A DNA stretch of 64,000 bases from Cepaea nemoralis (taxonomy: Eukaryota; Mollusca; Gastropoda; Stylommatophora; Helicidae). The position numbers and the translations under genes were made by a program. The notes under the pieces are model-generated. The model saw only the letters and a list, made by a program, of their open reading frames with translations, made no database searches and was not told where the DNA came from. Positions 30,480 to 41,662 of the stretch are shown here, one piece after another. The stretch is from contig JACEFZ010025839.1 of assembly GCA_014155875.1 (NCBI GenBank), positions 220,001 to 284,000 of the forward strand, given 5' to 3'. The stretch's first letter is position 1. Every line of letters starts with the position of its first letter.

Positions 30480-32035
30480 CAGGTGTTTCCGAATGTGGTC
30501 CAATTCTTTGTTAATCTTTTAATTAAAAGCAGTGTCTGGGTTCACAATATTTGGCAGGTTGACTTGTTTATTCATCTTTAGCTTCATTGGACATAGATCC
30601 TGGTTGTGGAGGTAAAGTCATAGTCCTTTGTACTGCAAGAATCCGAAACTTTTAACTTAGTGTCGCGGCTGTCTCTCCATCATATGTCTGTTTGTATAAC
30701 TGTCTGTCTGTCTTTCTGGCTCTCGGTCTTTCTTTCTGATTGCATTACGACATGTTCCATTGGATGCCAACGTATCTTGTTTTCTTTCTTTGAGATACAG
30801 AAATTAATGTTTCAAAATTTGCATATCATGTATTTCATTCCACCATACTTTTGGGTAGCTTGACTCATTTTAAGTCGCTATTATTCTTTCATGTTATGAA
30901 TTATTGTTGTTTCATCTGCGCAATTATTGTTGTTTCATTTTACTTAATTACTGTTGTTTCGTTTTACGTAAATTTTGTAAAACAATACAAATAATTACTG
31001 ATGATTAATGAAAGAACATAATGCTATGTCCAACTGCTAAATACGTTCATCTTTCTTATCTTTCGCCCATCCAGGAAACACTTGAGCTTCTTTATAATTG
31101 ATCACAACGCTGCTCCGTTGATTATTAATGAACGAGTTATCCAGCAACATATTTAAACTTGCTGCGATCTTGGAGATAGCCGAGTTTCTCACCTGCCATG
31201 AATCAATATTCATATTTTAGCCTTTCTTATATAAATGTAAACAATGCGTGCATTTGCGTTGTTTCCACTTGACTAGCATCTTGCCGTCTTTACAGACGAT
31301 AGTTTGTCAAATGGAGTTATAGCTCTCTATGGCACAAAGCCTAGGCTCAATTTAGAAGCCATGTGTTGCCCATGCAGCATGATACCTCTCTCGAGCTGCC
31401 TAGCTTACGCCAGAGGAAATGTAACACCAATACGTCTCAAACAAGATAAACTGCAGAAGCTGTCGGATCAACAAAGCAATGCTCCAACTTCCACCTGTCA
31501 GAGCTTCGATCCTAGACCAGCTGCCTACCAAGACTTAGGGTCTGGTTTGCCCTGCCTTTACTTATAGTCTTTAGGTTGCATTTCCTCGCACTAGGGTAAG
31601 AACTGCACCCTCCCAATTACGCTCATCTGCCAGAAGACGGCACAATGTGGATTGTCGGGTTTTGTGAGGGCCGCCTAACATTCGGCGCTTAACAGAAAGC
31701 AGGTTGTACCGTCTTCTGTCATACTGTAGCTCAGTCATATCTGACTAAGACCTGTCTTTCATGGATACTTGGAGACTTTTTACACTAATTGTCTTGTGGG
31801 TGTTTTTATTAACATAGAGGTCTGATATTATAAAGTAAATTGCGTTGCACTGTTTCGCCATGTCTGTAGCTCAGTACATCCGCCTTCGATAAGTACTTTT
31901 TCGAATTTTCTTTCCCTTGCCTTTGGCTTCACCTAGTCTACCCACAAGGCAGCAGATTTGTGTCTATCTTTCCTATTGCTTGACCTGTCCGATATGAGAT
32001 ACCCTATCTGAAGCTGCACTACATCAACCTTAGAA
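30480..32035. other. No feature recognised
   Basis: A CTGT-rich patch lies at 30690-30740 and AT-rich TTGTTTC repeats at 30900-30965. One ORF of 87 codons (31304-31567) has no recognisable family. Confidence 0.4.
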
Positions 32036-32039
32036 TGTT

Positions 32040-32345
32040 GACTCCAATGTTGCATAGGTTCTACTGTATACGTCAGAATCATGGAGGACAAATATACGAA
32101 TTACAATTAAATAACAAACATTAATTAATGAGTGCCTGCGCAGAATAGTGGGACTAAATTTATATCGCAGAATCGCCAATGTAGGTCTCATGGAGAGAAC
32201 TGAACAAATCCCGGTGAACCAAGAGGTGTAGAAAAGATGCTGGAACTGGATAAGCCACACAATGGGAACAGACAAACCCCTTCGCCACTGTAAGGTGGAG
32301 ACGTGACATGATGGCAGAAAGATGGAAACAGTTACAAACAGGACG
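32040..32345 (+). pseudogene. LINE-F C-terminal fragment
   Basis: The translated pieces LRRIVGLNLYRRIANVGLM, TEQIPVNQEV and RCWNWISHTMGTDKPLRHC follow the order of the C-terminal segment of a widespread animal LINE type (a CLRRI start and a W-x-WIGHT-like core). Stops and a frameshift break it. Confidence 0.65.
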
Positions 32346-32484
32346 GCCTGTGCTTATTCAGTAGTGAGCCCAGTATTATTTACTGGAAAGCTTTTGTAGT
32401 GTAATGTACAGGACCCTTTCACATGCCTTAATGTCAATAGGACATATTGTGTTAGAGCCATGTTTGTGCACAAATCTGCACGTT

Positions 32485-32620
32485 GTCAATGATATGATTA
32501 GTATCACACTGGCCGCCTTTATGTCCCAAGACATTTCCTAGTGCTCATGCTAGGTTGAGTCGACCAAAGTGCCCTATGTCAAGTTTAAAAATTCGAACCC
32601 ACCTGGGAAACTATGAGGCC
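32485..32620 (-). mobile_element. SINE S3 fragment
   Basis: The reverse complement holds GTCGACTCAACCTAGCATGA and TTGGGACATAAAGGCGGCC, matching the S3 body at 24650-24710. Confidence 0.6.
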
Positions 32621-32719
32621 ACTGAAATAGCATGAGACATAAAGACATAGGTATTGATCTGCACTCATAGAATTAGAGGAAAGTAATAGAGATTAGAAGA
32701 CACACTAGACAATATTAAG

Positions 32720-33600
32720 TTAAAGGTTATAGTAATCACGCCGTGATTCGAACGTGCCGTCTATAAATGTCAACAGCTTCTTGCTGTAGGAACTTCCATG
32801 CACGGTTGTCTAGTGGCAGTACTTGGACCAGCATCTATAGAACTGATCCACACAGCCGAGGACGAGATCTGCGCGTTTTCTGTATCTGACTGTCTGTCCC
32901 TTCTTCATTGTCCCCAGCCCTTCCCCCTCTATCCTCCCTTAGTGTGTCTATATCTGACAGTCAATGTGAAGAGCCCGTTTAGCCACCCCATTTCCTCACT
33001 CCAGATCAGCGATGAGGATCGTGTGAGATGATGAAATATTACCGCCCATGTGTATCGACATAGCACATGATGATGTCCTTTCACTATTTTCCCCGACTTT
33101 CCCCTCTATCCTTCCTATATGTGTCTTTATCTGTCCCTAATCAATTGCCCCAGCCCTTTCCTCTAACCGTCCTTGTGTGTATCTTTACCGCTTGCACAAC
33201 GTGCATAACCTCAGTAAGCCAGAAGTACTTAATCTACAGAAGATTCTAGAAATCTAGTTTGTCCGGAACACGGAAACGTGCTAAATCGATGTAGCTTTTA
33301 CATTGAAACGCTTGTGCAGTAGATTGATGGCTGCTGATACTTAACTTAACACTAATATCAGAAAGATAATTGATGCTGCAGTTCAAAAAGCCATGTTACA
33401 GTGTTCATTTAGAAGAAATAGAAAACAAACATGTTGTAGATATGTATAATATTTCTTAACAATATGAGACAAGATGTTTATCGACACTATGTTGGAGAAA
33501 GTTATACAAGCGAGTATGAAACGGTGTTAGCTTGGACATAAAGTTACTGTTAGTTTTCTGCTCTTTGAAGGACGGTGCAGTCAACTTTTGCATTTATTGG
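32720..33600. other. Mostly unassigned; pyrimidine-rich repeats and a LINE-A scrap
   Basis: CCTTCCCC and CTATCCTTCC stretches recur at 32905-32945 and 33090-33170. GATCGTGTGAGATG and CGACATAGCACATGATGATG (33012-33072) look like the last 60 bases of LINE-A. Confidence 0.4.
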
Positions 33601-33835
33601 CGGTTTGTGAACCCATCATCTCATCTCGCTTCATTTTGTTCCTCTTGTACCTTGCGGTGTCTAGGTGAAGCAAAAGCAGGAGAAGAGTGTCCGTTAAATG
33701 GCTTCATATATCAACATTCCCCCTGTCCATCGTTTACATGGTTGGTCTCTTCTCCTGGTTCCATTTAATCTGTGTATCATTGCTTCTTGTGGTGTACTGT
33801 TACTAACAGTAAATATAGTGGCATATATAGTCAAT
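33600..33835 (-). pseudogene. LINE-G 3' end fragment
   Basis: The minus strand ends STPQEAMIHRLNGTRRRDQP and CKRWTGGMLIYEAI, the degraded equivalent of the LINE-G C-terminus at 57037-57130. A 3' UTR follows (CACCTAGACACCGCAAGGTA and CGAGATGAGATGATG), matching 54660-54740 and 56945-57035. Confidence 0.7.
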
Positions 33836-33839
33836 ATTT

Positions 33840-34618
33840 TTTTTAAAAATTGGGATTTTACTGATGAAACAATCACAGTTTGACACAGCTTTATATGACA
33901 AATCCAACGGTATCTCAACGACGATTGTACGCCAATTCTAAGCGGAGTTTTTAAATACTTTTGTGTCGTGATCTACAAACAGAAAGTGCAAAGGAATCTA
34001 CACCAATGTGTTAGTTCTTTTCGCGGCCCCCTAAATTGGGAGCTGAGAAATGCTGCCTTCTATTACTGTGGCCTGTTTAATTTTAAACGGACACCATTGC
34101 GTCCGGGGTGGCGAGCCTAACTTGACGTATTATCTATTTTTCAATTGGATGTGCTGTGACCTACTTAACAATTAAAAATGGCTGCCAGTTGTTTATTATT
34201 CATTAAAAGTATGTCAAATTGCTAACTAACCTGACAAGGTGTATATATTATTGTGCGTTTTGGTAACAGGAAAGTAAAGGTCACATTCCTCTTTCGATAG
34301 AATGTCGAGAGGATTGAGAGGATAGACTTCATTGCACCGGGTTTTATCCCATATGGCTCGGTCTCTTTCCGCGCGGCGGCCTTTCGAAAACATCGCGCAA
34401 AGCACGAGGGTTTCCGAGTCTCCGACAAAAATGCACTTGACTTTTAAGACATTTCGATAGAATGTGCTGTGACCTAATTAATAGTTAAAAATAGCTTGTC
34501 CCATTTATATTAATTAAATGTCATGTGAAATGTTCGCGTTAGTGAAAGAACTGTCTTAATGTACCCAGTGCATTGCGACAGCTTTCTATTGTTGATTAAT
34601 TATCATACATTAATGTAA
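33840..34618. other. No feature recognised
   Basis: There are short ORFs only, and a weak direct repeat of TGTGCTGTGACCTA (34150 and 34462). Confidence 0.4.
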
Positions 34619-34775
34619 GTAACGCAGATCTGTGTCGCAGTTGTGTTATAACGTGTTGGTATGGGAGCCGGTCGTTCAGAAAGCAATGGCAAACTACTGA
34701 ACGCAAAACTTGCCTAGCACATCAACAGCAGCTGAAAATGTTGGTGTTGAATGCGACGTCCTGTAAGTGATATGC
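34619..34775 (+). mobile_element. SINE S1, 5'-truncated
   Basis: It has GGTATGGGAGCCGGTCGTTC, AGCAATGGCAAACTACTGAA and the terminus TGCGACGTCCTGTAAGTGAT. The tRNA-like head is missing. An AT-rich stretch with A-runs follows to 35020. Confidence 0.75.
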
Positions 34776-35033
34776 AACAGTTAAAAAAAATAAAGTAAGT
34801 AAATACGTTTGTAACTGCTGCATAAATTAAGCAGTCTCTTTCGCTAATAATTAATTTCTAATTCTGCTCTATAATTACACTGTTCTGTATCTAAAAGTAA
34901 GCAATTAATAATTAAATACTAACTTTAAAAAAAAAAACACACAACTTATTTCATAGTATTGTATTTAAATGTAAATAATTATGTACTGCTGCGCTGCTAA
35001 GGTTAAAAAAAAAAAAAAGTACTCCTTACACTA

Positions 35034-35657
35034 TGTCAAGGTCCTGACAGGACTTAACAGGACAGGGGACAGATATAGGGACATGTGGTGAGTGCGAGGG
35101 TAGAACAGTCTAGAAGCTTAGGACAGTAGAGACAGGACTGTATCCCTTGAGTGACAGGTTCACCTTGGACAGAATTACGCAGTACGCCTAGCCCCAACCA
35201 GGCGAGTGCGAGACAGACGTGACAGTACGACTTCCCACGGACTGCACGAGGGCAGGGACTCCGTGACCACCGACGGTAGAGGAGAAGTGAGACGGGCGTT
35301 TGGACACGACTGAGAGAGGATGCATGACTGAGTGGAGAGACAGAGTAGTCTTACATTTAGACTTTAGTGCACATGAATGTGACCGCTACTAGACGTGTGT
35401 TTGTGCGCGAAGTTTGATACGAGTGCGCTTAGCTGTGATCAGAGCGCGAGGATCGTGTGAGAATATTGAGAGAATTGGTGCGAGAGCAAGTATTGGAGTG
35501 ATATTGATCGTTTATGTAATACTATTGTAATCTTGTGATATTTACCTGATGAGTTTTGTAAATAAATATGCCTAATATGTTTATGCGTTTATGCCTCATC
35601 TGTGCTCGCACCATCTGCCTGTCTGAACCCATCTTCTAACCCCTTGAGACGTTGACA
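35034..35657. mobile_element. Solo LTR, 624 bp
   Basis: A GC-richer block begins TGTCAAGG and ends CGTTGACA (inverted TGTCAA/TTGACA termini). Identical 5-bp flanks CACTA lie at 35029-35033 and 35658-35662. A polyadenylation-like AATAAA is at 35562. There is no internal coding region and no second copy in the window. This fits a solo LTR left by recombination between the LTRs of a full element; orientation is taken as plus from the AATAAA, with low certainty. Confidence 0.8.
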
Positions 35658-35662
35658 CACTA

Positions 35663-36190
35663 CTTACAGGTTTACAGACGGGTCTGAAAACTGGCGTTCA
35701 AAATTATTTTCAGTCATGCAAAATGCTAAAAAATTATACAAGTACACAGAGAAATTACTGCTACAAATGAAACTTGTATTCTGTTTACTTTTAGTAGTTA
35801 AATTGTCAGTTCTAATTATAAATAAATACAGGTCCACTATAGTAATTAGTATAGTCAGGGTGCCGACATTTTGAATTTTGAATTATGATTACGCTATGTC
35901 TTTTTCATGGCTGTGCTGAATATTTTCTCCCGAACACAGTAAAAGGAGGTAATTGGTGAAACTCTTCAAGTATATGTAAAATTGAATGCAGAATTCAAAC
36001 ATGCATTAAACAGTAACCAGAGACAAAAAGAAACACGAGTTAAAAACAAAATTAGCTTACCGAACATCATAAAAAGTTAATAACTTCAAGAGAAAAAAAG
36101 TTCTAAGCGACAAACGCTTGCAGACTAGCAGACAGACCACTTTTCAATTTATTAGAGTGGTTTCCCGTGACTTACAGACGTTGCTTTTGA
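35663..36190. other. No feature recognised
   Basis: AT-rich sequence without ORF or repeat signature. Confidence 0.4.
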
Positions 36191-36199
36191 ATACATGAG

Positions 36200-36592
36200 T
36201 CAGCTGAGTGGTCTCGAGATATGGTGTCCGCCTCGAGTACTGGAGGTCCCGGGTTCAAGCCCCGATGAGGAGCGGGATTTTTTCACGTGGACTTCTAGTA
36301 ATAAAATTTCTCCTGGTCTCTGGGTTAGTGAGATCGGACGCCCGTGTGTATCGTTGCGCAAGTAAAAAATCCCTTGGCAGTTAGAAATCGAAAAAGAGTA
36401 GCCTAACGGCGCTGCCCGGACAAAATTTCGAGTTAAAAATCTACCCAAAGTATTTCAGGATCCTCGCCGCTGCAACAGAGTTCGTGCACTGAGCTGAGTT
36501 TCTCCAGACTCAGGTTTGAGTTAGGAGGAGAACGGCAGCACTAATGGGTTACACCCGTGTGCCGTGATGTAAACTAAACTAAACTAAACTAA
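36200..36592 (+). mobile_element. SINE S2 second copy
   Basis: It is near-identical to 21813-22220, including box B GGTTCAAGCCCC and the AACTA tail (36570-36594). A 7-bp duplication ACATGAG lies at 36193-36199 and 36593-36599. Confidence 0.88.
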
Positions 36593-36699
36593 ACATGAGG
36601 TCATAAGCAAGCATGGTTACAAACCGGAAGTCACTGTTTGGTCGCTAAAAATGTTCTGGGAAAAACGGTTACGCCTTCACACATGAACTACTCACAAAG

Positions 36700-37241
36700 A
36701 ACGACAACTCACATTGTTACTGTTAGTTGGTAGCTTAGTTATATGGCTGAACCATTTAATTTGCAGTTTTCTCATGAAACCAAGAGTTGCTATAACCCCC
36801 ACTTTCTTTCTCTTTTTCTATCATTGTCCACGTTTGGCATTGGTAGCATAGAGTTGGTATGAATATTATGTTGTAGAGAGTTTTTTTAGTATCTACTTAT
36901 GCCGTGTTTGTTCTTTAGAATTGGTGTCATTGTTTCCAATGAGTTTGTTTGCCTATATATTGCATCTCTTCTCGATATGGCGATGTGCCATTTGGATGAC
37001 ATTATATATAAGTACTTGAAGCTTTTTACTTGTTTCTGGGGGTGTTCTTTTAGATGAATCCGTGTTTTCATTGTTCTTCCTTGGTTATAATCATTACCTC
37101 AGCTTTACTTACGCTAATTTTCGTGTTATGTTCCGTACACACTTCGTTTAGTCTAATTTATGTTTGCTCATCAACATCAATTTATTTAGACGGGAAGTTG
37201 GGCTCATGTGTGTTATGAGCGTACAGAAAAAGATGCTTATA
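36700..37241 (-). pseudogene. LINE-G fragment, interrupted by a MITE
   Basis: The minus strand carries relics of IHLKEHPQKQVKSFKYL and MTPILKNKHG, equivalent to 57410-57590 of the longer copy. It is heavily broken. Confidence 0.7.
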
Positions 37242-37387
37242 CATGGTGTATTTTTAATGACTGTGGAGTTTTTGACAACATTGCCGTTCCAAGTTCTGTA
37301 TTTACCGTTTATATTGCATAAACTCCACAAACGGTAAATACAAAATTTGGAACGGCAATACTATACAGTCAGTAAAAATACACCCTG
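37242..37387. mobile_element. Palindromic MITE, 146 bp
   Basis: The two halves are inverted copies (GGTGTATTTTTAATGACTGT against its complement near 37362-37385, and TTGCCGTTCCAA in both arms). The ends CATGGTG and CACCCTG resemble the mariner-like MITE at 52352. TA is present at the left edge only, so the target duplication is imperfect. Confidence 0.7.
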
Positions 37388-38150
37388 TTAGTCTTTGACT
37401 TAGATTTTACATTGTTCATAATGTCCCAAAGCACTTTCCTGCTATGAGTCTGAAATGTGATAGCCATCACATTGTGTAGGCCTGAAAGAAAGGATGTAAA
37501 TGGTGCCAATCTTGCCATTATTTTAGCCTGCACGTGCCCAGGCTTCAAGTCCACATCCAACCAATCACATGATATTCACAGAATTGCGGTAGTTAAACCG
37601 ACTTTCCTATGTCCCTTGTTAATACCTGGGCCTACAAGTTCTATACGGGGCAGAACTTCAGTGAGCCACGTCAATCTAACAGTTTTATTTAGTTGGAAGA
37701 TTACACTATTGATCTGTTTGGCTGCAGCCATTGATGGCTGCACTGCGCGTGCTGGAAACTAGTGTAGTGCAAGTATTGTAGGTATGAAAGAAATAACTGT
37801 TGCGGAGCATGGAACATGTGAACGTGCTTTCAGTGTGTTCAATGTGTGATTAGATAGGACACGGGGCATGCTGAGGACTGTCCGTCGGAGTAAGCTGTTG
37901 CACAAAGGAATGGAACTTCTAAGGAAGCTGTATGTCGTACGTTAGTTGCATAGCTTGATACAGGCCGGTTTTGTTTCAGTAATAAGTGATAGAGCCAAAC
38001 GAATTTCGTAACACTGGCGTAACGATCGAACCGACGGGAGCAGTTGAAAGCTATCGTATATTACACTGCCATTCACCAATATCTAGCATCAAACTGGCTG
38101 TTTAATCTTGGAACCGCTGTGAAATACAAGCGACTTTCTCCATACCATGA
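37388..38150. other. Unassigned; possible hAT dimerisation-domain relic
   Basis: Around 37810-37935 the plus strand reads GTCERAFSVFNV, stop, LDRTRGMLRTVRRSKLLHK. CERAFS resembles the core of the hAT C-terminal domain. The upstream 101-codon ORF (37457-37762) has no clear similarity. Only a tentative call. Confidence 0.3.
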
Positions 38151-38153
38151 GAC

Positions 38154-38154
<1 letters not shown>

Positions 38155-38213
<59 letters not shown>
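38155..38213. repeat. (GT)n microsatellite
   Basis: A pure TG run of about 58 bases. Confidence 0.97.
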
Positions 38214-38218
<5 letters not shown>

Positions 38219-38427
38219 ATTTGACGCTGTGCCGCCAGCGTCTGCAACCTATCTTGTGCCAGACGTATTGGTTACCCATTCCTCTGGAATACACAAGCAT
38301 TAGGTCGAGAGAGGGGACGTGTCGTTTGGGCATCACACGTTTCTCTGAAGCTCTGCCCAGGCAGTGTGATGGAATTTTGGCCACATTCCAACTCACATAC
38401 TTTGGTCTGACAAGACTGCAAGGTGCC

Positions 38428-38531
<104 letters not shown>

Positions 38532-38544
38532 TATCCCCCATATT

Positions 38545-38760
38545 TGTATATTTCATTTGGCGCTCTTTGGGTTATGTGGTCAATATCTCTCCGGCCACCT
38601 TCACCTCCCAAAACATTTCCTGGTTCCCATGTTATGATGTTTCGAGCAGGGAGCCTTGGTCAAATTTACACATCCTCTCCACTAAGGGTTCGATCCAATG
38701 ACCACTTGGTCAGCAGGTAAAAGCCTAGTCACTGCGCTACTCCCGCTGATCCCCTGACAA
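38545..38760 (-). mobile_element. SINE S3 copy with tRNA-like head
   Basis: The minus-strand head is AGCGGGAGTAGCGCAGTGAC with box B GGATCGAACCC at 38694. The body matches S3 (TTTTGGGAGGTGAAGGTGGC). Confidence 0.7.
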
Positions 38761-39182
38761 TTTACAAAGACATAAGCATGTTTGGTAAGATCCTATGGCT
38801 AAAGCAACAAGCACACAAAAATGTGTTTGCTTTACAGGGACTTCAGGTCTGGGGGACAGAATCTAAACATTGTAAATTGTATGTGCCTCTTATGAATAAA
38901 TGAGGCCATACCTCTTGGGAAGTAAGGCGTAGGCGTGACGTTGACAGTACCCCACAAGTGCCAAATGGTACCAAAGAATTAAATGGTTCCGACAGTTAGC
39001 TACAACCCAGATAACCCAGTGTCTAGAGCGATCTGAGTGAGAATTCAGAGTGCAAAGTGGGAGGACGACCCAGGAATAGATGGCTAGTTGGAGTAGTACA
39101 GCATTCAAGAAATCAAACATGACATTAGCACAAAGCTGTAAGACACGCTAAAACATAAAATTACCCCACCTACTCTCTGTTA
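38760..39182. other. No clear feature; possible LINE scrap
   Basis: GACGACCCAGGAATAGATGG with TCAAGAAATCAAACATGACA hints at a LINE C-terminus, but the frame is not readable. Confidence 0.3.
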
Positions 39183-39252
39183 TGCCGGCTTTCTGACCTA
39201 GAGGTTTGCGACTTTTCTCTGTAATCTCGTATACTTTCATAAGTAACGTGAC
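39183..39252 (+). mobile_element. SINE S1 5' half, split by the LTR element
   Basis: It matches the head of the intact copy at 56386-56620 (complement), up to GTAACGTGAC. The remaining part lies at 48174-48345, beyond the LTR retrotransposon. Confidence 0.85.
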
Positions 39253-41416
39253 TGTAGCGAAACGCCAGTGGCCCATGTCCTCAGGCCTTCTTTGGGTTTG
39301 AGTAAACAGGGGGAAACAGCTTTCGGGAACCCTCAGTTCTCTTGTTCGCTCAATCACCATGGAAGATAGTTCTTTGGGTTACTTTAACAACACGATCTTT
39401 TCATAGAACGATTAGATATATGTCTTGTCTTCGGGGAAACCCGATAGAGCGCCTTACCCCAAATACACACCAGTGCAACTTCTGGTGCAATTCATGTCCG
39501 TTCCAATACTTACCGTTTGGTATTTGCAGAATGTCTATTTAATTCAAAGATTAGGACAACACTGCAGCCTACTACTGGGGAAATGAAAAGGTAATAATTG
39601 GGTTTTATTTAATACTGCTAGACCTTGGTCTATAAAGCTAACTGGTTGTCTCGACTGGTGAGACGAATTGGCGAGACGGCAGTCTTGCCATATTGGGAGT
39701 GGGTTGACCGTTGGCCAATCTAGCTAAGCGTCTTGTTCTTGGCATTGCCTGGGAACGAATCTGAGCAATATAGCTTCCCAGATGATTTCACTTGTTCTTG
39801 GCAGCAGATGGGCTGTTGCTATCTTTCTTCCTAAAGCCTGAACTCGGCATAGTAGCATCTCTCATTTAAATATAAACACATTATATAGCTACGGTATGCC
39901 GGAAGGAGGGAAGGGCTCCGTGCGGACGGTTTCCACCAATCTATGTTCTATCTTCTTGAGCCGGAAGAGGCTATCCACAGTGCTATCTCTTTCATCTTTT
40001 GGCAGATGGGGTGGCCAGGTGGACTGAATGGTTACTGGTCGATAGGATGATGTCGGGAATATAAATAAACTTCTTTATCTCACTGAGAGAACCTGAACTC
40101 CTCTGAATCTACGTGTTATGTGAGGCACTGCCGGTACATTGCGGCGACAGCTCAGACAAGAGCAGCGGCCGGAAGGGGTAGTATCTTCTTTCCTATTCTT
40201 GCTGGGAATGGGGAACAACACTTCTTTGATTATTCACACAACACAATAAGAGCTTTGCCAGTGAGAGAGAGGCCGGGAAACGAATGTGCCCAATAAGAAT
40301 AAAGGCTTGGTATGAGTGTGGAGAGTGAGTCTTGTAGGCAAAAAGTACCTAGGGTCAAACGACAAGACTTCGTCAAGCTAAAGGCCTAGTCTAGAAAAGA
40401 CGCCGCCAATCCAGGACCTCTTGTCAGGTCAGGCTAATTCACGCAGGTCTGGTAAAGAAATATATATCTATTAATATTATATATTTTGTTGATAGCAGCT
40501 GATGTGCTGAGACCATTAGGAGTCTCCATGTCGGCTGTACCAGAAGTTTAGGCTGGAGACTCTCACAACTGTTTATCCTTTACAGGGTCCTTCCTTTTTG
40601 AAAGTAGGAACAGAGCTGAAGGTCTCGAAAGGGCTATACGCAGAAAGTATGTTGAAGACGAGGCCATGTCAAGTTTTAGGCCATGCCAGGTCTAAGGGTA
40701 TGATCTCTACCAGATAGAGCCACAGCTAGCCCGAAAGAATGACCATCAGTCTTTCCAACACCTCGCCAGTCATCTCGATACGCTAGGATCGAGTCAGTTT
40801 GTATTCTGGACTGAACCCCACCTAAATATCAGACCCACCCATCCTTGTCTGAGACAGTGAAGGATACCTACCCAATTCCCGCTCAGGAACTATTTCCCTT
40901 TGTAGGAACTTTTACTTAGCATTGTGACCAGGGATCACAGGACATTTTCCCACGAACATTAGTCTGGTTCCACGGAGACCTGTTGTTAGCCAAACGTACC
41001 GGGAGGGAAAGCAAGGAGGACTTATGATTTGGTGAGCGATATGTGGACAGAACGGACCTTGACTACAGCTTGGTCTATGATGTAAAGCCATGATGCTCTG
41101 TGTCTGAAATGAACTTCTGTGTCCGGGTTTTGTCTGTTTAGAACTATCTGTTTTAACTGCCTTAATGTTTTCCTGTGCTGTTCTTTATTAGGTTAATAAA
41201 TCACGTTTTAGTTTATTCCAACGATCACCGTGTTATCTATGGATCAACCAGAAAGATACATCAGGGAATAGGTCCCGAGGTCGTAAGAGAGAGTGACAGT
41301 GAGTCCGGGGAACGGAGGAGGGTTGGCAAGCAAAGACCTATCCCAGCCAGGGCGAAAGAATAATTTTTGAAACATTGTGACGTAGTTATTTGGGACCCTC
41401 CACGTAGCTTGGTACA
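39253..41416 (+). repeat. 5' LTR, 2164 bp
   Basis: It begins TGTAGCGAAACG and ends CGTAGCTTGGTACA, with TGTA/TACA short inverted termini. It differs from the 3' LTR by very roughly 50-60 substitutions and small indels (about 2-3 percent, counted by eye). Candidate AATAAA signals occur at 40066, 40299 and 41192; transcription boundaries cannot be placed. A 62-codon ORF at 41175-41363 is kept in both LTRs but has no known family. Confidence 0.93.
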
Positions 41417-41421
41417 ATTTC

Positions 41422-41440
41422 TGGGGGCACGTCGCGGGAT
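41422..41440 (+). promoter_or_regulatory. Primer binding site candidate
   Basis: TGGGGGCACGTCGCGGGA starts 5 bases after the LTR and begins with the TGG expected opposite a tRNA CCA end. The matching tRNA could not be named. Confidence 0.5.
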
Positions 41441-41662
41441 ATTTGAAATCCTGGTGGAGTTCTGGCTGATATAGTGATAGGGGACAGATATTCTTGTCTA
41501 CTATCAATAGGTTCTGCCTACCGTGCCTGGCTATTGTCTATACTCTTCCTGACACAGACTGACCGACATACGACGTGTTGTGGTCGTGTAATATAACCAG
41601 TTGTGTACTTGAGATTGAAATTTAATATACAATTACCTATTCACTTACTCTCTGAGTTTAAG

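Larger units (their letters stand above)
28210..30480. repeat. Minisatellite M1, about 57-bp diverged units
   Basis: Roughly twelve units contain AATTACCTATATCCGGACAA, GACAATCGTAATTCT and GGTCACACTAA at intervals of 53-60 bases. The array is interrupted by LINE-L (28288-29508) and by LINE-B (about 30090-30405), and a last unit resumes at 30406 (ATTTAACCGGACAAAACAAT). Confidence 0.85.
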
